Assembly (NCBI GenBank): GCA_964560875.1
Contig: CAZLMW010000128.1
Span: forward strand, 1-22,027
Source of the DNA: CAZLMW01 sp964560875
GTDB lineage: Bacteria > Myxococcota_A > UBA9042
Length of the DNA stretch: 22,027 nt
Direction of reading: 5' to 3'
Shown here: piece by piece, positions 18,101-22,027 of the stretch
Layout of the letters: each line of letters begins with the position of its first letter
Numbering within the stretch: position 1 is the first letter of the stretch
The notes under the pieces: generated by a model
The model's database searches: none
Told to the model about the DNA's origin: nothing
What the model saw: the letters and a program-made list of their open reading frames with translations, nothing else
Program-made: the position numbers and the translations under genes

Positions 18101-18244
18101 GCGGACAAGTGCGACGACAAGAAGACCTGCACCGCCGACCAATGCATCCCTGCGAGCGGCTGCAAGTCGTCACCGACGGCTTCCAAGCTGGTATGCGGTC
18201 CGAAGGGCGACAAATGCGATACCAAGGGCGTCTGTTCGCCTTGA
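12119..18244 (+). CDS. Giant Cys-rich lipoprotein with three propeller-like domains
   Basis: A 2041-residue protein starting with a signal peptide and lipobox LFGC (Cys22), so it is anchored in the envelope. Residues about 23-75 form an Asp/Thr/Gly linker including a short GDIKT repeat. Residues 77-651 are six Cys-rich repeats of about 95-100 residues (CxCxxxxDCAxxxDGxxCNGxLxC). More Cys modules (CDDGDKCT, CNDANACTDDSC) run to about 735. Three stretches of about 350 residues follow (738-1090, 1163-1510, 1631-1980) with recurrent strands such as LPDGGVIIGGS, ALPGGGYVAVGE and FVRIDHNGKV, like the beta-propeller repeats common in large deltaproteobacterial surface proteins. They are separated by Cys-rich linkers (1097-1160, 1514-1628), and a last Cys module (1984-2041) ends the protein. 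Function is unknown; adhesion or ligand binding is a guess. No Shine-Dalgarno is evident. Confidence 0.93.
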   Translation: MLRITTLFLPAIAALCVGLFGCTDEPTKDETSGSDPSDVADDVQAGDIKTGDIKTGDIETGDGGDAADAGSCPADTCECVTTADCADKDDGDLCNGVLFCDVATHTCEIKPGTVNTCTASSSNPCQYNACEPKTGKCRYFNHKDGKACDDGKKCTAKDACKLGGDGVSTCMAGEQLCGCEKTSDCAKHDDPNPCKGKHYCDKEGFPFACKVNPASVVACSTLDDTTCRKSICDPKDKTCSMMPVADATACDVDGNACTADVCKAGSCEPGPIAGATCACNKLADCAKFEDGNACNGTLYCHKASASCVLNPATIVSCSAIQHGPCQHVACKPKTGTCAVELAKEGTVCDDGQPCTDKPRCKKGVCTGGKLTCTCTKTADCAAVDDSDLCNGVLYCDKKAGVCRTNPATIKRCPAVDKLGCVVPRCQPKTGECAGVQREDGTVCEADGTDCTGVDTCAKGVCKAGPKRCGCTETADCAKAEDGDACNGTLFCDVAAGKCLLNPKTVVTCSGGATCKPSTCDAKTGKCAPQNAKDGALCDLDGYPCTVDRCQAGTCKAGPNDCWCGVAADCAQFDDGNACNGTLFCNPATKIPSCQVDQSTIASCPTALPGACTGTVCDPKTGSCVVTPAHEGQGCDDGALCTKSDVCKAGKCAGVDAGVTQKCDDGDKCTALGTCVGGSCAAGSAITCNDANACTDDSCESKTGCLFKNNANVCDDGLVCSANDSCQGGACKAGAEALWAYKTDQAGGGFTAAIDLANGSLAVVGTLGTGNATTPTMERLDTATGKRLHGVKFAKVAGGASRFGAVTVYGGKVFAVGAAGPAAKANGFVGIADFDKKTSSSQVLTGGVHGELSSVAIVQGVAVACGAKITKSGGDSDAWLVRLGKDGKEINGGVIQRSGDQELWGIDALPGGGYVAVGETVVKGTKVGGEGWVLFGHSHGPLFGEKVFGGSKDDRFREVIALPDGGVIIGGSADAAGGVGTVWIVGLNPDQTKRFEDKPFPTSAGQVGALLRHDSRLFVGHNASKDGASSTARLAIYDIGLTPIIDRLVTLEKGAKLQFLGALAIGDSKLFMAGSVGSSASATRGVARRLDLFGNDSCAASNACFTKGSACVDSKPCTTDHCNGKGACVHATIKAGTDCDDGKPCTFGDRCNGNSACSGRDRVWEAIANNVRPTDVLAQTDGRIVMVGVADNGKTATRPWISRYDGGGKPLDPGPIGGDPGAINGIAERDNQALVAVGQTSTGGTKAGLWLLASNGDLDKLVPFNKGKKGEFDAVAVRNQLGAAVGVRNDAGTQGGSDGMVVLFDTKSGQVAHDVRVGGPGDDRLHDVIAAADNFYAVGSSVSGAKHRPWFVRIDHNGKVVIDHVYAQEGQLRAIAPIENGAVVGGLLGHIGKNATELIATVGVGGGFGLMPAATSTGKSHAVFGLAVDPEGYVAQVGRFGDTVEPPKNTKGRAKLWQAGLGDLRAMTLVMTDRTTLVAATHVPGVGWAMAGWGFKAPGYNARLLLTDRWFSRDCKISRACVNNTFAVCGDTDPCTDSMCINGKCSRPIKKSGTVCADGSACTISACANKTCSAKVLTAKCDDGNVCTTDSCDAKKGCQHVAAADGISCDDGDPCTGNGECKSGACAEIPRHFEKLFSHPKAIGTSLHGIAIDAQGQTFVAATVDDGAEKHGLVALFDGNGQNKWLQTYDGGKGKTYFNDAAFGHDHPWVVVGEEPSNGPRALMQWRDATGAVKRKLDPIGTPNGRLYAIERVKGGFVLGGEGEFSGKPRAWIALVGKDGKSAVGTWVQDYTGGSSDSVVAVAAHPNGTTGGALNTTVAGGQNNFGLLWVSANGTAKQASPVPGFEAFASVVAPRSNGGFLLGGNRPTAAKMQGVWATFDNKGGFVASGDLLRAGGELLPGAIVSSLAGNNDRVLLGIRGNDKPAQASLVSIGPWGVANWQQTYPESIANSIGAMFDDGDGVRFAGVEGDKIWLGRMTWFGHKTCAAAGKCLGLSADKCDDKKTCTADQCIPASGCKSSPTASKLVCGPKGDKCDTKGVCSP
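12254..12298 (+). repeat. Three copies of a 15-bp repeat in the linker
   Basis: GGTGACATCAAGACC occurs at 12254-12268 and 12269-12283, with a variant (GGCGACATCGAGACT) at 12284-12298. It encodes GDIKT GDIKT GDIET just after the lipobox region. The unit keeps the reading frame, so copy-number change would lengthen or shorten the linker only. Confidence 0.9.
12347..14071 (+). repeat. Six in-frame Cys-rich modules of about 95-100 residues
   Basis: Modules start at nucleotides 12347, 12647, 12947, 13232, 13520 and 13799 (residues 77, 177, 277, 372, 468, 561). The first three starts are exactly 300 nt apart. Each begins with a CxC motif, an (A/S)DCA motif and CNGxLxC or a variant. A CxPKTGxC or similar motif follows, then CDDG/CDxDG with two to four more cysteines. 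The regular spacing indicates tandem duplication followed by divergence. Confidence 0.9.
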
Positions 18245-18277
18245 CGGCCGGCGCGATCATCGGCGTTCTGGGGTGCG

Positions 18278-18306
18278 TTGACCCCACCGGATCAGGGGAC
18301 TAGACT
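18278..18306 (+). promoter_or_regulatory. Promoter of the FHA activator gene
   Basis: TTGACC (18278-18283) matches the -35 consensus at five of six positions and TAGACT (18301-18306) matches the -10 at four, with an ideal 17-nt spacer. The ATG at 18317 is only 10 nt further, so the transcript would begin within a few bases of the start codon. An inverted repeat (TGGGGT 18269-18274, ACCCCA 18281-18286, 6-nt loop) overlaps the -35 and could be an operator. Confidence 0.5.
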
Positions 18307-18316
18307 CCGCGGCACC

Positions 18317-19696
18317 ATGACCGATCTGCTCGCTACTTCCGTAACACTGCGTCGCTGCAAGCTGGTCCGATTGGGCCTGGATGGCTCCGTCGCTGAGTAC
18401 ATTTTCGACCAGTCGACCGTCACGCTTGGGGCGTCCGACGACAACGACCTTGTCCTCGACGACGAAAAGGCCAGCCGCGAACACGCCCGCATCTTCCAAG
18501 AGGGCGATGATTGGCTGATCGAGGACCTCGGCAGCACCAACGGCAGCTGGGTCAATCACGTGAAGATCCGCGTGGCGTACCTCAAGAGCGGTTGCACGCT
18601 CCGCCTGGGCTCCTCGCAGTTGCGCTTCTCGGTGCTCAGTGAGCGGGTCGAGATCACCCCGAGTCAGCGCGAGTCGCTCGGCCCGATCGTCGGCAAGTCC
18701 GAACAGATGCGGCGCGTGTTCTCCGTGGTCGAAAAGATCGCACCAACCGGCGTCACCGTCGTCGTCGAGGGCGAGACCGGCACCGGCAAGGAAGTCGTCG
18801 CGCGCACCGTTCACCAGTACAGCAGCCGCGCGAACAACACATTCATCGTCTTCGACTGCGGCGCCGTGCAAGAAAACCTCATCGAGTCCGAGCTGTTTGG
18901 TCACGAGAAAGGGTCGTTCACCGGCGCCTTGAGCTCGCGACAGGGTCTGTTCGAGATGGCCCACGGCGGCACGATCTTCCTCGACGAGATCGGCGAATTG
19001 GCCCTCGACCTGCAACCCAAGCTGCTGCGCGCGCTCGAACAACGCGAGATCCGAAGGGTGGGTGGCAATCGCCCCATCAAGATCGACGTGCGGGTTATCG
19101 CGGCGACCAACCGTGACTTGTCCGAAGAGGTCAAAGCCGGTCGGTTCCGCGAGGATCTCTTCTATCGCCTGTCCGTTGTGCGCCTGCACCTGCCCCCGCT
19201 GCGCGAGCGGCGCGAAGATATCCCGCTGCTGGTGCGCCACATCCTCAAGATCGGCGGCTTCAACAAGACCCCGGACGGTCAGCGGGTCAAGGGCATCACG
19301 ACCGACGCGCTCGAAGCCCTGATGCGCTACGACTGGCCCGGCAACGTGCGCGAGCTCACCAACGTTGTCGAACGCGCTTGTTCGTTTGCCGACGGCGAGT
19401 TTGTGCAGCTCGAAGACCTGCCCGACCACATCGCCGGGGTGAAGCTGCGACGGCGTGCCGACAAGGGCCAGGCGACCGAACCCGCGCGGGCACCGACCGT
19501 CCATGTGCGCGCCGACATCTCGTTCAAGGACGCCAAAGAGCAGTGGCTCAGCGCGTTTGAGAAGGAGTATCTCGAGTCGCTCCTGACCAAGCACGGCGGC
19601 AACCTGAGCCAGGCTGCACGCGAAGCTGCGGTCGACCGCAAGCACTTCCGTCGGCTGGCTCGTAAGTACGGCCTCGTCGCCGGCCCCAAGCAGTAA
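18317..19696 (+). CDS. FHA-domain sigma-54-dependent transcriptional activator
   Basis: A 459-residue bacterial enhancer-binding protein. Residues about 20-106 form an FHA phosphothreonine-binding domain (LGASDDNDLVLDD, ASREHARI, LGSTNGSWVN). The AAA+ domain follows with Walker A GETGTGKE (152-159), the sigma-54 contact loop GSFTGA (199-204, a variant of GAFTGA), Walker B TIFLDEIGE (219-227), REDLFYRL (arginine-finger region) and YDWPGNVREL. The C-terminal Fis-type helix-turn-helix is about 429-451 (NLSQAAREAAVDRKHFRRLA). An FHA sensor replaces the usual receiver, so control is probably by a Ser/Thr kinase, as in myxobacteria. I preferred ATG 18317 over a TTG at 18278, which lies inside the promoter. 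A glycosyltransferase gene follows after 15 nt and probably shares its transcript. Confidence 0.95.
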   Translation: MTDLLATSVTLRRCKLVRLGLDGSVAEYIFDQSTVTLGASDDNDLVLDDEKASREHARIFQEGDDWLIEDLGSTNGSWVNHVKIRVAYLKSGCTLRLGSSQLRFSVLSERVEITPSQRESLGPIVGKSEQMRRVFSVVEKIAPTGVTVVVEGETGTGKEVVARTVHQYSSRANNTFIVFDCGAVQENLIESELFGHEKGSFTGALSSRQGLFEMAHGGTIFLDEIGELALDLQPKLLRALEQREIRRVGGNRPIKIDVRVIAATNRDLSEEVKAGRFREDLFYRLSVVRLHLPPLRERREDIPLLVRHILKIGGFNKTPDGQRVKGITTDALEALMRYDWPGNVRELTNVVERACSFADGEFVQLEDLPDHIAGVKLRRRADKGQATEPARAPTVHVRADISFKDAKEQWLSAFEKEYLESLLTKHGGNLSQAAREAAVDRKHFRRLARKYGLVAGPKQ

Positions 19697-19711
19697 CCGG
19701 GAACCCCCGTC

Positions 19712-21955
19712 ATGACCCACGACGGCAAGCGTCGAACGTGGGGCGATCTGGTGGTCGCTGCGGCGCTGTTTGCGGTGGCGCTGAGCGTCGTCGTCTCCAC
19801 CTACGACATGGGGTTTGTGCGGGACGAGGCGTTTTATTTCCGCCACGCCGAGACCTACCAGAACTGGTTTGTGCGCGTCGAAAAGGGCGGCCCGGACCGC
19901 GAAGAAGCGTTGACCCGCGAAGAGGTGCTCGATACCTGGCGAAACAACAACGAACACCCGCCGTTGCACAAGATGCTGATGGGCTGGTCGTGGCGTCTCT
20001 TGGGTCGAAAACTCCGCCCGATCAGCAGCATACGGGTCGCCAAACCCGATGAACCCGGGCCCGATGAAGGTAAGCAGCGCAAGAAGGCAGAAAACAAGGC
20101 GCGCGACGACGGTGTGCTCGCTGCTTCGATAACGGGGCTTGGCGCCGCTCATGGCTTTGATGAGGGCGCTTCGGTGACGCTCTTGAGGCCCCAGGTCGTG
20201 GGCAAACCCCCGGACATCGGCGGGCGTGAGCTGGCTGTCGGCACGGTTGTGGAGCGGGATCGGTGGCGGGCGAAGGTTCGATTTCACCGATTCAACGCGA
20301 AACTGGACGTCAAGGAAGGCGGTCGGGCCGACGCGCTGCGAGCGCTGTGTGGATCGGCGGGGCCGCGAGACGACGGGGTGATCCAGCGAACGGGATGTGA
20401 AGCGGTCGAGAATCGCGCGATGTACACGCTCACCGAGTCGGCGGCGATGCGTTTTCCGGGCGCAGTAGCAGCCGCCCTGATCGTGGCGCTCTTATTCCTG
20501 GCGGCGCGTGGATTCTTCCTCTCACCCTCGGCGGCTCAACCCTTGCCGATCCCATTCGCCGTGGTCGTGGGGCTCGGCTTCCTGGCTCTGCCGCGCCCGT
20601 TTTGGCACGCCCACCTCGCGGTCTTCGATATGACGATTTGTGCGTTGTTGGTGGCGGCAACGTTTGCCTACCAGCGGTCCTTATCGAGCCGGCTTTGGGT
20701 CGGGATCGTGGCGGTGGTGTGGGGATTTGGGCTGCTGGCCAAGCACAACGCAGCGGTTTTGCCCATCGCATTCATCGGTCATTGGGCCTGGGATGGACTG
20801 GCCGAAGGGCGGTTTCTGCTTCGGTGGCCGGCTGGTCTCAAGGGCGTCGCGTGGGTCGTTGGTGCGATGGCGGCGCTGGTGGCGGGTGCGATGATTCATC
20901 CCGGTGTTGGCCTGGCGCTCGCGGTGCTGGTCGTGGCATCCCCCGGGCGTGCGCTGACGTTGCCGGGTTTGCCCAAGGCGTGGTTTGCGATGCTGCCGGT
21001 GGGCTTGCTGATGCTGGTCGCGGGGTGGCCGTTGCTGTGGTTCGACACGCTGGACAACTTCCTGCGGTGGCTCGAGTTTCACCTCGCCCACGAGCACTAC
21101 ATGCAGACCTATTTCGGGCAGGTGCTCGCGTTTGCGCCGTTCCCGTGGGGGTTTCCGTGGGTGATGACGGCGTTGACATGGCCCATCGGCTTGTTGGCGG
21201 CCTGCGTGGTCGGGACAGTGGTCTTGATCGCCTCGATCGGAGCCTGGCACTGGCGGGTGTTGCGGGGGGCTGAGCCGCGGGATCCTCTCAACGACCCGGA
21301 TGCAAGCGAGCGACGTGGCTGGTGGCGGCTTGTTGTCGTCGCGGCGCTATGGCCGACGGTCCTGATTTCGATGCCGGACACGCCGATTTTCGGAGGCATC
21401 AAGCACTGGATGCCAAGCTATCCGTTCATGTTGCTGCTCGCGGGGCTGGGTGCGCACTGGGCATGGCGAACAGCGGCGGCAGGGTTGGATCTGCCGAAAC
21501 TCGCTGCGACCGCGGGTGCTTGGGTGATCGCGATCATGCTCGCGCTGCCGGCGGCGAACGCGACCTGGCAAGCCCACCCGCATGGAAGCGTTTACTACAA
21601 TGAGCTCATCGGTGGCGCGCCAGGGGCTGCCGAAGCCGGGATGCAGCGCCAATTCTGGGGTGGATCGACCCGCGACGGGCTCGCGGAGGTGAACAAGCGG
21701 GCGCCACTGCACGCGCGGATTTGGTTTCACAAGTGCGCCTGGGGTGCGTTCATGATGTACCAGCGGGAAGGCTGGTTTCGGCGCGACCTGTCGTACGCGA
21801 GTCACCCGTCCGGGACGACGCACGGCTTCTTCCACCACCAAAAAGACCACGACGACTACGAGTTGGATGTGATGCGCGACTACCGCGTCGCCGCCCCCGT
21901 CATGCGATCAAGTCTCGAAGGCGTGCCGATTCTGAGCGTGTACGAGCGGCCGTAG
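19712..21955 (+). CDS. GT-C membrane glycosyltransferase (PMT/ArnT-like)
   Basis: A 747-residue polytopic membrane protein of the dolichyl-phosphate-mannose-protein mannosyltransferase type, which moves a sugar from a polyprenyl-phosphate donor to an acceptor on the outer side of the membrane. A first membrane helix (about 12-34) is followed by the Asp-Glu catalytic pair (RDEAFYF, Asp38-Glu39) and HPPLHKMLMGWSW (82-94). A segment of about 140 residues (100-240), charged and beta-like, is then inserted before the next helix. Ten or so further helices run from about 250 to 550, with FWHAHLAVFDM near 298. The soluble C-terminal part contains YYNELIGGAPGA and FWGGSTRDGL, typical of the group. The acceptor is unknown; the nearby lipoprotein is one candidate. 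It lies 15 nt after the FHA activator gene. A weak GGGA lies upstream of ATG 19712. Confidence 0.88.
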   Translation: MTHDGKRRTWGDLVVAAALFAVALSVVVSTYDMGFVRDEAFYFRHAETYQNWFVRVEKGGPDREEALTREEVLDTWRNNNEHPPLHKMLMGWSWRLLGRKLRPISSIRVAKPDEPGPDEGKQRKKAENKARDDGVLAASITGLGAAHGFDEGASVTLLRPQVVGKPPDIGGRELAVGTVVERDRWRAKVRFHRFNAKLDVKEGGRADALRALCGSAGPRDDGVIQRTGCEAVENRAMYTLTESAAMRFPGAVAAALIVALLFLAARGFFLSPSAAQPLPIPFAVVVGLGFLALPRPFWHAHLAVFDMTICALLVAATFAYQRSLSSRLWVGIVAVVWGFGLLAKHNAAVLPIAFIGHWAWDGLAEGRFLLRWPAGLKGVAWVVGAMAALVAGAMIHPGVGLALAVLVVASPGRALTLPGLPKAWFAMLPVGLLMLVAGWPLLWFDTLDNFLRWLEFHLAHEHYMQTYFGQVLAFAPFPWGFPWVMTALTWPIGLLAACVVGTVVLIASIGAWHWRVLRGAEPRDPLNDPDASERRGWWRLVVVAALWPTVLISMPDTPIFGGIKHWMPSYPFMLLLAGLGAHWAWRTAAAGLDLPKLAATAGAWVIAIMLALPAANATWQAHPHGSVYYNELIGGAPGAAEAGMQRQFWGGSTRDGLAEVNKRAPLHARIWFHKCAWGAFMMYQREGWFRRDLSYASHPSGTTHGFFHHQKDHDDYELDVMRDYRVAAPVMRSSLEGVPILSVYERP

Positions 21956-21958
21956 GCG

Positions 21959-22027
21959 ATGAACAAACACGCGATGCGCAAACACGCGATGCGCAAACAC
22001 GCGATGCGCAAACACGCGATGCGCAAA
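21959..22027 (+). CDS. Start of a downstream gene, cut by the window edge
   Basis: ATG 21959 lies 3 nt after the glycosyltransferase stop and opens a frame that stays open to the last base: MNKHA, then three MRKHA units and MRK. The close spacing suggests the same transcript. The basic start could be the n-region of a signal peptide, but nothing beyond the repeat is visible. It may be non-coding repeat sequence instead. Confidence 0.4.
   Translation, partial: MNKHAMRKHAMRKHAMRKHAMRK
21959..22027 (+). repeat. 15-bp tandem repeat, each unit with an ATG
   Basis: The unit ATGCGCAAACACGCG is perfect at 21974-21988, 21989-22003 and 22004-22018. A diverged first copy (ATGAACAAACACGCG) precedes it at 21959-21973, and nine bases of a further copy end the window. 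The array may continue beyond. The unit length is a multiple of three. Confidence 0.95.

Noticed and set aside
18269..18286. Hairpin TGGGGT-N6-ACCCCA as terminator of the giant lipoprotein gene
   Set aside because: There is no T-tract after it and it overlaps the next gene's -35 hexamer, so an operator is more plausible than a terminator.
18257..20287. Minus-strand open frame of 676 codons across the activator and glycosyltransferase genes
   Set aside because: It spans two clear genes on the other strand and has no family signature.

Overview
The window is GC-rich bacterial DNA. It most resembles a free-living, predatory or social member of the former Deltaproteobacteria (Myxococcota or Bradymonadota type). 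That placement is inferred from gene content: MopE-like Asp/Cys repeat proteins, a giant Cys-rich lipoprotein with propeller-like domains, an FHA-type sigma-54 activator and a CPBP membrane protease. No rRNA or tRNA gene, CRISPR array or complete mobile element was seen.

Layout. (1) Bases 3-3035: the 3' part of a gene for a secreted or surface protein built from about eleven acidic MopE-type motifs plus a C-terminal domain I do not recognise; its start lies before the window. (2) Bases 3194-6804: a tight plus-strand cluster of pyrG (CTP synthase, TTG start with a strong AGGAGG site), rsmI (16S rRNA methyltransferase), a small lipoprotein and a transglutaminase-like protein. Spacings are 3 nt, an ATGA overlap and 15 nt. 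(3) Bases 6805-7654: a gene-poor stretch with the decayed N-terminal half of an IS5-type transposase, a strong hairpin and nothing else I can support. (4) Bases 7655-11099, minus strand: a UvrD/PcrA helicase with a long basic N-terminal tail, followed by a MoaD-MoaE fusion (molybdopterin synthase). (5) Bases 11207-12058, plus strand: a CPBP-family membrane protein divergent from the helicase. (6) Bases 12119-18244: a 2041-residue lipoprotein with six Cys-rich repeats of about 95-100 residues and three propeller-like domains of about 350 residues separated by Cys-rich linkers. (7) Bases 18317-21955: an FHA plus AAA+ sigma-54 activator and, 15 nt later, a large GT-C membrane glycosyltransferase with an unusual inserted segment. 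(8) Bases 21959-22027: a 15-bp tandem repeat in which every unit carries an in-frame ATG, forming the apparent start of another gene cut by the window edge.

How it fits together. Housekeeping functions (CTP synthesis, ribosome modification, DNA repair, molybdenum cofactor) are interleaved with lineage-specific envelope proteins. The two giant Cys/Asp-rich proteins, the small lipoprotein, the CPBP protease and the glycosyltransferase all point to the cell envelope. The helicase, CPBP and FHA-activator genes lack a clear Shine-Dalgarno site but have promoter-like hexamers only a few bases before the start codon, so near-leaderless transcripts are possible. The most unusual items are the triple-propeller lipoprotein, the ATG-bearing terminal repeat, a clamp-binding-like QADLF motif in the helicase tail, the MoaD-MoaE fusion with an internal Gly-Gly, and the insertion in the glycosyltransferase. 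I did not find a convincing wholly new multi-gene system.
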